A stretch of DNA of 64,000 nucleotides, taken from assembly GCA_025149285.1 (NCBI GenBank), contig CP102274.1:285524-349523 (forward strand). Reading direction: 5' to 3'. Of this stretch, positions 18,239-27,588 are shown piece after piece. Every line of letters starts with the position of its first letter. The stretch's first letter is position 1. The position numbers were made by a program, and so were the translations under genes. Under the pieces are notes generated by a model. It was not told the origin of the DNA and made no database searches. It saw nothing but the letters and a program-made list of their open reading frames with translations. The DNA is from Hungatella hathewayi (GTDB lineage Bacteria > Bacillota > Clostridia > Lachnospirales > Lachnospiraceae).

Positions 18239-18389
18239 TGATTATCTTTTGGGGGGCTGGTTCTCGTGTCATGGTTGCGGTGTCAAGGCTGGGGAGGCTT
18301 GACCGTTCGAACGGACAGAGAATGCCTGATGAAACTGGCAGAACGGAATGCGGACAGAAGCCGGATTCCTGTAGACGCAGCTGGTATTC

Positions 18390-18418
18390 TTGCGCGTTTT
18401 GGTGGAATCCTGTATAAT
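18390..18418 (+). promoter_or_regulatory. Promoter of the ABC exporter genes
   Basis: TTGCGC at 18390-18395 and TATAAT at 18413-18418 with a 17-base spacer, 23 bases before the first ATG. The 150 bases between the intron end and this promoter hold no gene. Confidence 0.65.
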
Positions 18419-18441
18419 GGAGTCAGTGGGTGAGGTAAACG

Positions 18442-20172
18442 ATGAAGAAGATATTTTCGTATTATTTGAAGCCGTATTATCTGCGTATGGCAGTCGGTTT
18501 TCTTATTAAATTTACAGGAACGCTGATGGATTTATTCCTTCCGTGGACACTGGCTTATATGATCGATACGGTGATTCCGGCAAACCAGAGGCCGGAAATA
18601 TTTTTGTGGGGATTTTTCATGATTTTCTGCTCGGTTCTGGCAGTGGTGTTCAGTGTTGCGGCGAACCGGATGGCCTCCCGGGTGGCGAGCAGCGCGATTG
18701 AAACGATCCGGGGGGATTTGTTTGAGAAGGTGAGCCGTTTATCCAATACGGAGATTGACCGCTTCACCAGGCCGTCTCTGATATCCAGGCTGACAAGTGA
18801 CACGTATAATGTTCACCAGATGCTTGGAAGAGTCCAGAGGCTGGGAGTTCGTGCGCCCATCCTGTTGATCGGCGGTATTACCATGACCATGGCGCTGGAC
18901 CCGGTTCTGGCGTGTATTTTGCTGGCGGTTCTTCCGCTGTTGACTTTGGTGGTGGTCGTGGTATCAAAGAAGACGATTCCCATGTTTTTCGTCCTTCAGG
19001 ACCGGGTGGACCGGTTCGTCCGGCTGATTAGAGAAGATATCGCGGGTATCCGTGTGATTAAGGCATTGTCAAAGGAATCGTATGAGAGGGAGAGGTTTGA
19101 TCAGGCGAACCGCGAGGTGGTGGACTGGGAACGGAAGGCGACCGTGACCACCAGCATCACCAATCCCGTCATGAATGTACTCTTAAATCTGGGCCTTGTG
19201 GCGGTGATTCTTACCGGGGCTTTCCGTGTGAACCAGGGGACGTCAGAGGTCGGAAAGATTCTTGCCTTCATGACGTATTTTACGATTATTCTGAATGCGC
19301 TGATGTCTATTTCCAGGCTGTTTATCATGATTTCGAAGGCAGCGGCATCTGCAGCACGTATCGTAACGGTGCTGGAGGCGGATCAGGAGATGGTTCTTCA
19401 GGAGCTGGAGACGAATGAGGAAGCCGCGATGGCGGAAGCGGAGGCTGATTCGGTTCATGTAGAATTTGATCACGTGTCCTTTTCCTATAATAAGGTTGAA
19501 AATAATCTGGAGAATATCAGTTTCCGGTTGAAGCGGGGAGAGACGCTTGGGATTATAGGGGCCACGGGAGCAGGGAAGACGACGATTGTGAACCTGCTGA
19601 TGCGTTTTTACGATGCCGATCAGGGAACGGTACGCATTGATGGGAAGGATGTGCGCACCATGGGGCTTCATGAGCTTCGGAAGCGTTTCGGAGCCGTATT
19701 TCAGAATGATACGATATTTGAAGATACCATTATGGAAAATATTAATATGGGAAGAGATTTAAGTGAAGAGGCGGTTATGGAAGCCGTTCTTTATGGACGA
19801 GCCAGCGAGTTTGTGGCGGAAAAAGGCGGAATTTCGGAACAGCTGGATATTAAAGGGGCCAATTTAAGCGGCGGCCAGAAGCAGAGAATTCTGATTGCCA
19901 GGGCGCTGGCGGCCAGACCGGATATTCTGATTCTGGATGATTCCTCCAGTGCGCTGGACTATAAGACGGATGCGGCGCTTCGAAAGGAATTGAGAGAACA
20001 TTTCGCGGAAACCACCTGTGTGATTATCGCCCAGAGGATCAGCTCTATTATGAACTCCGATCACATTATGGTTCTGGAGGATGGGCAGATGATCGGATAC
20101 GGAACACATCGGGAACTCATGGAGACATGTGAAATTTATCGGGAAATCGGAAAATCCCAGATGGGAATATAA
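18442..20172 (+). CDS. ABC exporter half-transporter A (degenerate ATP site)
   Basis: Half of a heterodimeric multidrug/lipid-type exporter: six membrane segments in residues 1-320, then an ATPase domain. Walker A GATGAGKTTIVNLL and the signature LSGGQKQRI are normal. The residue after Walker B is Asp (ILILDDSSSALD) where catalytic Glu is expected, and the H-loop His is Gln (VIIAQRISS). Those two changes make its own ATP site inactive, as in heterodimers like BmrC/BmrD or TM287/288. Length 576. GAGGT precedes the ATG. The partner gene follows after 12 bases. Substrate unknown. Confidence 0.9.
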   Translation: MKKIFSYYLKPYYLRMAVGFLIKFTGTLMDLFLPWTLAYMIDTVIPANQRPEIFLWGFFMIFCSVLAVVFSVAANRMASRVASSAIETIRGDLFEKVSRLSNTEIDRFTRPSLISRLTSDTYNVHQMLGRVQRLGVRAPILLIGGITMTMALDPVLACILLAVLPLLTLVVVVVSKKTIPMFFVLQDRVDRFVRLIREDIAGIRVIKALSKESYERERFDQANREVVDWERKATVTTSITNPVMNVLLNLGLVAVILTGAFRVNQGTSEVGKILAFMTYFTIILNALMSISRLFIMISKAAASAARIVTVLEADQEMVLQELETNEEAAMAEAEADSVHVEFDHVSFSYNKVENNLENISFRLKRGETLGIIGATGAGKTTIVNLLMRFYDADQGTVRIDGKDVRTMGLHELRKRFGAVFQNDTIFEDTIMENINMGRDLSEEAVMEAVLYGRASEFVAEKGGISEQLDIKGANLSGGQKQRILIARALAARPDILILDDSSSALDYKTDAALRKELREHFAETTCVIIAQRISSIMNSDHIMVLEDGQMIGYGTHRELMETCEIYREIGKSQMGI

Positions 20173-20184
20173 GGGGGCGGGATC

Positions 20185-22002
20185 ATGGCTGCACGCAGCA
20201 GAAGTGAAAAGCGGCTGGATGCCGCATATAATGAGCCGCAGGGACGTTCTCTGATTCAGAGAAAGCACACCATACTCCGCCTGGGCCGCTACATGATACA
20301 GTATAAATGGCTGCTGCTTCTGGCGTTTGTTATGACGGTGGGGAGCAACCTGCTGGCTTTGGTAGGGCCCATGCTGTCGGGGTATGCGATTGACGCCATT
20401 GAACCGGGGATCGGAAAGGTGGATTTTTCGAGGGTTTTCCATTACGCCGGGTGGATGGCGGCGTTTTATGTGATTTCTTCGGTGTTGTCTTATGCGCTTT
20501 CTGTTCTGATGATCACCATCAGCCGAAAGGTGGTCTACCGGATGAGGAAGGATGTATTCGATAAGATGCTGGCCCTTCCTGCGGGATATTACGACTTACA
20601 CCAGACGGGAGACATCATCAGCCGCATATCCTATGACATTGATACGGTTAATGAGTCGCTGTCCAGCGACCTGATACAGATTTTGACCACAGTGATCACA
20701 GTAGCAGGCGCTCTTTACATGATGGTGGTGATATCACCGAGGCTGGTGCTGGTATTTGCCTTTACGGTGCCGCTCTCCGCCTGTATTACAAAGTTCGTTA
20801 CAGGCAGGACGCGTCCTCTTTTCCGGGCAAGATCGGCAAGTCTGGGGAATTTAAACGGGTTTGTGGAGGAGATGGTAACCGGCCAGAAGACGTTGAGGGC
20901 TTATTGCCAGGAGGAACATGTGATTCAAAAATTTGCGGTGAAGAATAAGGAGGCTGTGGAGACGTATTACCGGGCGGAATACTATGGCAGCATGGTAGGT
21001 CCCATGGTTAATTTCATCAACAATCTTTCACTGTCTTTAATCAGTGTTTTTGGAGCCCTTCTTTATCTGGCCGGGTACATGACGGTGGGCAGGATCTCTT
21101 CCTTCGTGTTGTATTCGAGAAAGTTTTCCGGCCCGATCAATGAGGCTGCCAATATCATGAGTGATTTACAGTCTGCGCTGGCCGCGGCGGAGCGGGTGTT
21201 TGCGCTGATGGATGAGATTCCTGAGGCAGCAGATATGCCGGGCGCTATAGAACTGGGGCGCGGAGAGGAAGAAGTCAGGGGAGAGGTCGAGCTGTCCCAC
21301 GTGGACTTTGGGTATGACAGGGACCGGATTATTCTGCATGATCTGTCTCTGAAAGCGGATCCGGGTAAGCTGATTGCGGTGGTGGGCCCTACAGGCGCGG
21401 GAAAAACGACGCTGATCAATCTTCTGATGCGGTTTTACGATCCGAACTCAGGAGAGATCCGGGTGGATGGCCATGAGATACGCGGTGTGACAAGAAAAAG
21501 CCTTCGGAAGTCTTACGCTATGGTTCTGCAGGATACCTGGCTGTTCCATGGGAGTATCTATGAGAATCTGGCATACGGTAAAGAAGGGGCGACGATGGAG
21601 GAGGTCATGGCAGCGGCGAAAGCAGCCAGAATTCACTCGTTTATCAAGCGTCTGCCGGATGGCTATGAAACAATTCTGACAGACGACGGGACAAATATAT
21701 CAAAGGGACAGAAGCAGCTGCTGACCATAGCGCGTGCGATGCTTCTGGATGCAAGAATGCTGATTCTGGACGAGGCCACCTCCAATGTGGATACGAGGAC
21801 GGAGATTCAGATCCAGGAGGCCATGAGGAAGCTGATGGAAGGGAAGACGTGCTTCGTGATTGCGCACCGGTTATCGACCATACGAAACGCCGATCTGATC
21901 CTGGTTATTAAGCAGGGAGAAGTGGTGGAGAAAGGAAATCATGAGGAATTAATGAGGGCAGAGGGGGAGTATTATCAGATGTATACGGCTCAGGGGGAGT
22001 GA
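20185..22002 (+). CDS. ABC exporter half-transporter B (catalytic ATP site)
   Basis: Second half of the heterodimer, 605 residues: an N-terminal extension of about 35 residues, six membrane segments, then the ATPase domain. Walker A GPTGAGKTTLINLL, Walker B with catalytic Glu (MLILDEATSNVD) and the H-loop His (VIAHRLST) are intact. The signature motif is altered to ISKGQKQ instead of LSGGQ. That altered signature faces the degenerate Walker B of half A, so both defects fall in one composite site and the other site is complete. A 12-base stem hairpin follows the stop. Confidence 0.9.
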   Translation: MAARSRSEKRLDAAYNEPQGRSLIQRKHTILRLGRYMIQYKWLLLLAFVMTVGSNLLALVGPMLSGYAIDAIEPGIGKVDFSRVFHYAGWMAAFYVISSVLSYALSVLMITISRKVVYRMRKDVFDKMLALPAGYYDLHQTGDIISRISYDIDTVNESLSSDLIQILTTVITVAGALYMMVVISPRLVLVFAFTVPLSACITKFVTGRTRPLFRARSASLGNLNGFVEEMVTGQKTLRAYCQEEHVIQKFAVKNKEAVETYYRAEYYGSMVGPMVNFINNLSLSLISVFGALLYLAGYMTVGRISSFVLYSRKFSGPINEAANIMSDLQSALAAAERVFALMDEIPEAADMPGAIELGRGEEEVRGEVELSHVDFGYDRDRIILHDLSLKADPGKLIAVVGPTGAGKTTLINLLMRFYDPNSGEIRVDGHEIRGVTRKSLRKSYAMVLQDTWLFHGSIYENLAYGKEGATMEEVMAAAKAARIHSFIKRLPDGYETILTDDGTNISKGQKQLLTIARAMLLDARMLILDEATSNVDTRTEIQIQEAMRKLMEGKTCFVIAHRLSTIRNADLILVIKQGEVVEKGNHEELMRAEGEYYQMYTAQGE

Positions 22003-22433
22003 ATGAGAGCAGTGCGCAGCGCAGCGGAGCTGTGCACTGCGGATGTTACAGTTCACACCCTGTCCGGTACCCTGCAGCCCGCTGATTGTTCAAAATTCCT
22101 AAAAAACCATCCAAACATTGACAAATATTGAGTAATATGCTATTTTTAATATAAACAGACAGGAAACGATCCACTCGTTTTTATTTTTTAAACTCAACCT
22201 ATCATACAGCATATAGCATATAGGTTGCGGTTAAATGTCACTCATGCATTCAATTCATTATCGTATGAGATCATCATATGGGATATAGGAAAGAAGTGCA
22301 TAGAATATGTCAATCAGCCATCCCCTCACACCCTTTTCTGCCAGTGGAAGAGACGGAATGAGCGGAGATGGCATGTATTGCACCCGGGGATCAGTAAAAT
22401 TCGTCAGGTGCTCATATCAAGGAGGACATCAAT
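22003..22433 (+). other. 431-base intergenic region: hairpin, weak promoter, operator
   Basis: No gene is supported here. A 12-base stem (22009-22020 with 22029-22040, one G-U, 8-base loop) without T-tail follows the exporter gene. TTGACA at 22118-22123 has a poor -10 (TATTTT) 17 bases later. A palindromic operator lies at 22196-22226. A 70-codon open frame at 22225-22437 crosses the oxidoreductase start and has no ribosome site; it is not counted as a gene. Confidence 0.6.
22196..22226. promoter_or_regulatory. Palindromic operator in front of the oxidoreductase/importer cluster
   Basis: Arms AACCTAT (22196-22202) and ATAGGTT (22220-22226) flank a 17-base spacer ending in TAGCAT. A second copy with a shorter spacer lies at 30409-30430. 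Both share TAGCATATAGGT. The cluster contains a FadR-type regulator gene, the natural candidate to bind here; that link is inference. Confidence 0.6.
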
Positions 22434-23762
22434 ATGAAAAGACCAGTAACAGCGGCAATTGCAGGTCTGGGCAACAGGGGAAATGATATCTATGCCCATT
22501 ATCAGCTTGTAGCGCCGGAGGAGATGAAGGTGGTGGCCGTCGCGGACCCTGTGGCAAAGAAGAGGGAGGCTGCCAGAGCAGAGTACGGTGTAGCACCTGA
22601 AAACTGTTTTGAAACCGTGGAGGACTTATTAAAACAACCGAAACTTGCCGATGTCCTGGTAATTGCGACTCAGGACAAGCAGCACGTGGCCCAGGCAGTG
22701 GAGGGAATTAAAAAGGGATATCATATTCTCTGTGAAAAGCCTATTTCCCCAAGTCTGGAGGAATGTCTTCTATTGCAGAAAACAGCCCATGAATATGGCC
22801 GTATGGTAGCGGTGGGACATGTGCTCCGTTACACTCCGTTTTACTCAAAGATAAAAGAAGTGATTGAGTCCGGACAGATCGGGGATGTGGTCAGTGTCCA
22901 GGGACTCGAGAATGTAAAATACTGGCATCAGGCTCACAGCTTTGTGAGAGGTAACTGGCGGGATTCGGTGGAGACGAGCCCTATGATCCTTGCAAAGTGT
23001 TGTCATGACATGGATATTTTCGTTTGGCTTCTGGGAAAGAAGTGCAGACGGGTTTCGTCCTATGGATCTACGTATCTGTTTAAAGAATCAATGGCGCCGG
23101 AAGGATGTGCCATGCGCTGCCTCGACGGGTGTGCGGCGAAAGAGAACTGTCCATATGATGCGGAAAAGATTTATATTACGGATAAGGGAACCGGAATCCG
23201 TCATGTGGTTGACGAGAAGCTGACCGGTGACGACGCGTGGCCGTGCTGCGTACTCTCTCAGACGCTGACTGAGGAGGCAATCTATGAGCAGATAAAGACG
23301 GGCCCATACGGCCGATGTGTGTATCACTGCGATAATAATGTGGTGGACCATCAGGTGGTCAATATGGAATTTGAAGGCGGTGTGACGGTTAATTTCACCA
23401 TGAGTGCCTTTACCAGCAGCGGGGGCCGCGATATTAAGGTTATGGGAACTATGGGAGATATCATCGGTGATTTACATACAGGAATTGTGAAGGTCACAAA
23501 CTTTGGAAAAGAGACGGAGATTTATGATATCAATGCGACTGCAGGTGATTTATCCGGTCATGCAGGCGGCGATAACCGCCTGATTCATGATTTTCTGGAA
23601 GCGGTAGTGGAGGGAGAGACAAAGGGGCAGTTAAGGACCGGCGTTGATGTTTCCATACAAAGCCATATCATTGCTCTGGCGGCAGAGTATTCCAGAGTCC
23701 ATAAAGGTGAAAATGTGGATCTGGAGGAGTTTATTCAGAGTGAAAAATATAAAGAGCTTTAA
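22434..23762 (+). CDS. Gfo/Idh/MocA family oxidoreductase
   Basis: NAD(P)-dependent dehydrogenase of the sugar/inositol oxidoreductase family. The Rossmann start is AAIAGLGNRGNDIYAHY, followed by the family motif HILCEKPISPS near residue 100. The C-terminal half has the beta-sheet substrate domain. It also contains a cysteine cluster (CAMRCLDGCAAKENCPY), found in some clostridial members. Length 442. A GGAGG ribosome site precedes the ATG. It leads the importer cluster, 44 bases before the binding-protein gene, so it probably acts on a compound brought in by that importer; the substrate cannot be named. Confidence 0.88.
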   Translation: MKRPVTAAIAGLGNRGNDIYAHYQLVAPEEMKVVAVADPVAKKREAARAEYGVAPENCFETVEDLLKQPKLADVLVIATQDKQHVAQAVEGIKKGYHILCEKPISPSLEECLLLQKTAHEYGRMVAVGHVLRYTPFYSKIKEVIESGQIGDVVSVQGLENVKYWHQAHSFVRGNWRDSVETSPMILAKCCHDMDIFVWLLGKKCRRVSSYGSTYLFKESMAPEGCAMRCLDGCAAKENCPYDAEKIYITDKGTGIRHVVDEKLTGDDAWPCCVLSQTLTEEAIYEQIKTGPYGRCVYHCDNNVVDHQVVNMEFEGGVTVNFTMSAFTSSGGRDIKVMGTMGDIIGDLHTGIVKVTNFGKETEIYDINATAGDLSGHAGGDNRLIHDFLEAVVEGETKGQLRTGVDVSIQSHIIALAAEYSRVHKGENVDLEEFIQSEKYKEL

Positions 23763-23806
23763 GGGAATCCATTATTTATAAAGCGTTAGAGAAGGAGAGG
23801 AATTCT

Positions 23807-25528
23807 ATGAAAAAAAGATGGTTAGCTTTATGTCTGGCAACAGTGATGGCGGCATCCTTAACTGCATGCGGCAGTTCCAAGACGTCTGCGCCGGATACAA
23901 CGGGAACAGAGACGGCTGCGGCAGGCAGTGAGACGAAGGCCGGAGGCGAAACGAAGGCAGAAGAGGCACCGGCAGGTGCGGTGGAACAGGTGGTGACCAT
24001 TCCGATGTTCAGTGATCCGGATACGCTGGATCCGGGACGCTCCGATGACGAGCAGAAGAATGCTATCGTACTGGAGATTCAGGAAACGTTAATCCGTCTG
24101 ATGGACGGCAAGGTAACACCGGGTGGCGCCGAGAGCTGGGAGACCTCCGACGACGGACTGGTATGGACCTTTAAGCTGAGAGACAATCAGTATTCTGACG
24201 GTACGGCTGTAACAGCACAGGATTATGTGAATTCAATTCGCAGAATCTTTGATCCGGAGGTTAACTGCCACAATGCAGGAATCTTCTACTGCATCAAAGG
24301 AGGAGAGGATTTTAATACGGGAAAGGGAAGCAAGGAAGATGTAGCGGCGAAAGCAATTGATGACAAAACTCTGGAAATCACTCTGACAGAACCGCTTCCA
24401 TATTTCTTACAGCTGATGACATTTGCCAATGTGACTCCGGTTCCGGAATCCAAGACCCAGGGCGAGAAGAACTCTTCCTACGGTGCGACGGCAGAGGAAC
24501 TCAGCAGTTCAGGACCATTCTACGCGGCAGAGTGGACCCGCGGTTCCAAAATTGTGTTGAAGAAGAACCCGAATTACTGGGATGCGGCAAATGTAAAACT
24601 GGAAACAGTCAACATGGTGCTGGCACAGGACGAGAATACGAGAGAGCAGATGTTTAATCAGGGCCAGCTCGATATTTTGAGAAAGGTCCGCAGTGAGTAC
24701 GCGGATACATTAAAGGCCAAAATTGACGGAGGCGAGGTACAGCTTTTAGAGGGACCGCAGCCGAGATACAGTTATATCTGCTTTAATAACGAGGATCCGG
24801 ATGGGATCTTTACCAACGAAAAAATCCGTATGGCATTCTCTATCGCTCTGGACAGAGAATCGCTGGTTAAGAACGTTATGAAGAAGGATCAGGCTGCATA
24901 CGGTATGATTCCTTACGGTTTGAGTATTGGCGAGGAGCTGTTCCGGGATGTTTATCCGGAACCGATGAAGGACTTCCTGGCTCAGGACCCGAAAGCACTC
25001 CTGGAAGAGGGCTTAAAAGAGATTGGAAAAGAAGGAGAGCAGATTACGGTTACATTCCTTCAGAAAAACTCGGATAATGATACGAAGGTTCAGGCAGAGT
25101 ATTACCAGAATCAGTGGCAGACAAAGCTGGGCGTTATTGTGAAGATTGACACGGCGTCTGACAACTCTTCCTTTAACAACCAGGTATCCAAGGGACTGTA
25201 TCAGGTATGTCAGACCGGCTGGGGCGCGGACTATAATGATCCGATGACATTTATGCAGTGCTATATGACAGGAGACGGCAACAATCCGGCATTCTTCTCC
25301 GATGCCAGGTATGATGAACTGGTGGAAGCGTGCAAGACAGAATCTGACATGAAGGTGCGCGGTGAAAAATTTGCGGAAGCAGAGAAGATTATAACAGTGG
25401 AACACTGTGGTCTGGCACCGATTACCTTTACATACGACAAGAATGTGGCAAAGAGCAGCGTGAAGGGCTTCTATATCAATGGAGCCGGCGGCCCGGCAAT
25501 CGAACTGAAAAGTGCATATGTAGAATAG
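23807..25528 (+). CDS. Oligopeptide-type ABC transporter substrate-binding lipoprotein
   Basis: Extracellular binding protein of the SBP_bac_5 family (peptides, nickel, some sugars). A lipoprotein signal peptide MKKRWLALCLATVMAASLTAC ends in the lipobox LTAC, followed by a flexible Ser/Thr/Glu-rich linker of about 50 residues. Family motifs include SDPDTLDPGRSDDEQ, TFKLRDNQYSDGTAVTAQDYV and the late QTGWGADYNDPMTF. Length 573. The ribosome site GAGAAGGAGAGG precedes the ATG. Four transporter genes follow in the usual order. Ligand is not deducible; family members mostly bind peptides. Confidence 0.92.
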   Translation: MKKRWLALCLATVMAASLTACGSSKTSAPDTTGTETAAAGSETKAGGETKAEEAPAGAVEQVVTIPMFSDPDTLDPGRSDDEQKNAIVLEIQETLIRLMDGKVTPGGAESWETSDDGLVWTFKLRDNQYSDGTAVTAQDYVNSIRRIFDPEVNCHNAGIFYCIKGGEDFNTGKGSKEDVAAKAIDDKTLEITLTEPLPYFLQLMTFANVTPVPESKTQGEKNSSYGATAEELSSSGPFYAAEWTRGSKIVLKKNPNYWDAANVKLETVNMVLAQDENTREQMFNQGQLDILRKVRSEYADTLKAKIDGGEVQLLEGPQPRYSYICFNNEDPDGIFTNEKIRMAFSIALDRESLVKNVMKKDQAAYGMIPYGLSIGEELFRDVYPEPMKDFLAQDPKALLEEGLKEIGKEGEQITVTFLQKNSDNDTKVQAEYYQNQWQTKLGVIVKIDTASDNSSFNNQVSKGLYQVCQTGWGADYNDPMTFMQCYMTGDGNNPAFFSDARYDELVEACKTESDMKVRGEKFAEAEKIITVEHCGLAPITFTYDKNVAKSSVKGFYINGAGGPAIELKSAYVE

Positions 25529-25555
25529 AATTAAGAGATCAGAACATGGACTTTG

Positions 25556-25590
25556 ACAATGCGGGGCAGGTATTTACTGCCCCGCATTGT
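25556..25590 (+). other. 14-base-stem hairpin between binding-protein and permease genes
   Basis: Perfect arms 25556-25569 and 25577-25590 with a 7-base loop and no T-tail. Such hairpins between a binding-protein gene and the permease genes usually protect the upstream mRNA and cause higher levels of the binding protein. Partial termination is the alternative. Confidence 0.75.
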
Positions 25591-25651
25591 GCGTGAAACC
25601 AGATCGGTTATGGGGAAACGCATGAGTCAGAAACAGGATGGGAGGTTCAAG

Positions 25652-26605
25652 ATGGTAAAATATATTTTGAAGAAGATCGGTTATATGATAGTTACACTCT
25701 GGGTAATTCTGACGATAACCTTCTTCCTGGTCAGCGTTATTCCGGGCGATCCAATGCAGGCGGACACCAAGGTGCTTCCCGAGGCGGTTGTGGAGAACTT
25801 AAAGGCCCGGTGGGGACTGGATAAACCCATAGGAGAACGGTATGTCATTTATTTGAAAAATCTTCTCCATGGAGAACTGGGAGAGTCTTATAAGACCCCG
25901 GGGCTTACGGCAAATCAGATTATTAAGGACAGGTTCCCGGCTTCCGCAAGGCTCGGAATTCAGGCTGTGGTGTTAGGGCTGGTTCTCGGACTGCTTCTGG
26001 GAATTCTGGCGGCCTTTCACCGGGGAACCTGGATTGATTTTATTACAATATTCATTGCGATCGTGGGGGTATCCATCCCAAGCTTTGTATTTGCCGCCCT
26101 GCTCCAGAAATACGGCGGCGGTGACTATTTCCCGATTGTCGGCTGGGTATCACCCGGAATGAAAATACCTGACATTTTCCGATATACGGCGCTGCCGACA
26201 CTGGCAGCTTCCATCGGCGGCCTGGCTACGTATTCACGGTTTATGCGGTCTTCGGTGCTGGATGTGCTGAGCTCCGACTATATCCTGCTGGCCAAGGCAA
26301 AGGGGCTGTCGAATTGGAAAATCATAACGCGCCATGTACTGCGCAACAGCATCACTCCCATTATTTCCATTGTGGCGCCGCAGGTGGCGGGAATTGTGAC
26401 CGGATCCTTTGTTATTGAGAGAATTTTCTCCATACCGGGCCTGGGCCGTTACTACGTGGACAGCGTCAATGGCCGTGATTACCCGATGGTTCTGGCCACG
26501 ACCATCTTCTTTTCCTTCATCTTCATTCTTTCGATTGTCGTGATGGATATTTTATATGCAATTGTCGACCCGAGAGTCCGTAAGGGCATCATTGAAGGAA
26601 AGTAA
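25652..26605 (+). CDS. ABC importer permease (DppB/OppB type)
   Basis: Inner-membrane permease with six predicted segments, residues 1-317. The BPD_transp_1 features are SVIPGDPM in the first outer loop, and the ATPase-contact EAA-like loop around LLAKAKGLSNWKIITRHVLR. The C terminus ILYAIVDPRVRKG is typical for DppB. The start is ATG 25652 with GGGAGG 6 bases upstream; the frame is open back to 25553 but that part covers the hairpin and has no ribosome site. The next permease gene follows after 11 bases. Confidence 0.92.
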   Translation: MVKYILKKIGYMIVTLWVILTITFFLVSVIPGDPMQADTKVLPEAVVENLKARWGLDKPIGERYVIYLKNLLHGELGESYKTPGLTANQIIKDRFPASARLGIQAVVLGLVLGLLLGILAAFHRGTWIDFITIFIAIVGVSIPSFVFAALLQKYGGGDYFPIVGWVSPGMKIPDIFRYTALPTLAASIGGLATYSRFMRSSVLDVLSSDYILLAKAKGLSNWKIITRHVLRNSITPIISIVAPQVAGIVTGSFVIERIFSIPGLGRYYVDSVNGRDYPMVLATTIFFSFIFILSIVVMDILYAIVDPRVRKGIIEGK

Positions 26606-26616
26606 GGAGGAGAGCC

Positions 26617-27549
26617 ATGGAACAGGGAAATGAAATGACAGTTACAAAAGATCTATTCCGGCGTGTCGGAGTGGATGAACAGAAATCAGAATCCGTGGTG
26701 CGCCCCAGTATTTCCTACTGGCAGGACGCGGTCCGGAGGTTAAAACAGAATAAGGTGGCTATGGTAAGCCTGGTTGTGCTCCTGTTAATTCTGGTGATGT
26801 GCGCCATAGGGCCATATATTTATCCCCACCCGTTTGATGAGCAGAATATTGAGTTTACGAATCAGGCGCCTTCCCTGCAGCACTGGTTCGGGCTGGATGA
26901 TCTGGGGCGCGATATCTTTGCGAGAATCTGGATGGGGGGAAGAATCTCCTTAACCATTGGAATTGTGGGGGCGATCGTGTCGCTTGTAATTGGAGTGCTG
27001 TATGGCGGAATCAGCGGATACTGCGGCGGTCTTGTGGATGATATTATGATGAGAATCGTGGAAATCCTGGTAGGAGTGCCGTATATGGTGGTGGTCATTA
27101 TCATGTCTGTGGTGTTGGGAAAAGGTATGACTTCCCTGCTGATTGCGCTGTGTATCACTAGCTGGACGAATCTGGCGCGAATTGTGAGAGGACAGGTGCT
27201 GGAACTGAAGGAGAGCGAATACGTTCTGGCAGCCCGGGCGCTGGGAACGCCTCCTCTTCAGATCATTGTGACGCACCTTCTTCCCAATACACTGAGCCTG
27301 ATTATCATCAATACGACTTTTTCCATACCATCATTTATCTTTGCCGAGGCATTTTTAAGCTTCGTAGGGATGGGAATTCAGCCGCCGCTTACAAGCTGGG
27401 GAGCTATGGCCGCTCTGGGGCAGCAGCAAATGTCTTATTATCCCCATGAGCTGATTTTTCCGGCGCTGGCAATCTCCTTGACCATGCTGGCATTTAACCT
27501 GCTGGGCGATGGACTCCGGGATGCGTTTGATCCGAAGCTGCGCCAGTAA
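26617..27549 (+). CDS. ABC importer permease (DppC/OppC type)
   Basis: Second permease subunit, 310 residues, six predicted membrane segments. DppC hallmarks are the soluble N terminus before the first segment, HWFGLDDLGRDIFARIWMGGR after it, and the EAA loop EYVLAARALGTPPLQIIVTHLLPN. The C terminus LLGDGLRDAFDPKLRQ is characteristic. AAGGAGGAGAGCC precedes the ATG. It works with the DppB-type protein as the pore of one importer. Confidence 0.93.
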   Translation: MEQGNEMTVTKDLFRRVGVDEQKSESVVRPSISYWQDAVRRLKQNKVAMVSLVVLLLILVMCAIGPYIYPHPFDEQNIEFTNQAPSLQHWFGLDDLGRDIFARIWMGGRISLTIGIVGAIVSLVIGVLYGGISGYCGGLVDDIMMRIVEILVGVPYMVVVIIMSVVLGKGMTSLLIALCITSWTNLARIVRGQVLELKESEYVLAARALGTPPLQIIVTHLLPNTLSLIIINTTFSIPSFIFAEAFLSFVGMGIQPPLTSWGAMAALGQQQMSYYPHELIFPALAISLTMLAFNLLGDGLRDAFDPKLRQ

Positions 27550-27588
27550 TATGGTTTGTGAATAATAGAGGAAAGGCAGGCATCACCT

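Noticed and set aside
22225..22437. 70-codon open frame running into the oxidoreductase start
   Set aside because: No ribosome site, overlaps the operator, and has no familiar sequence.
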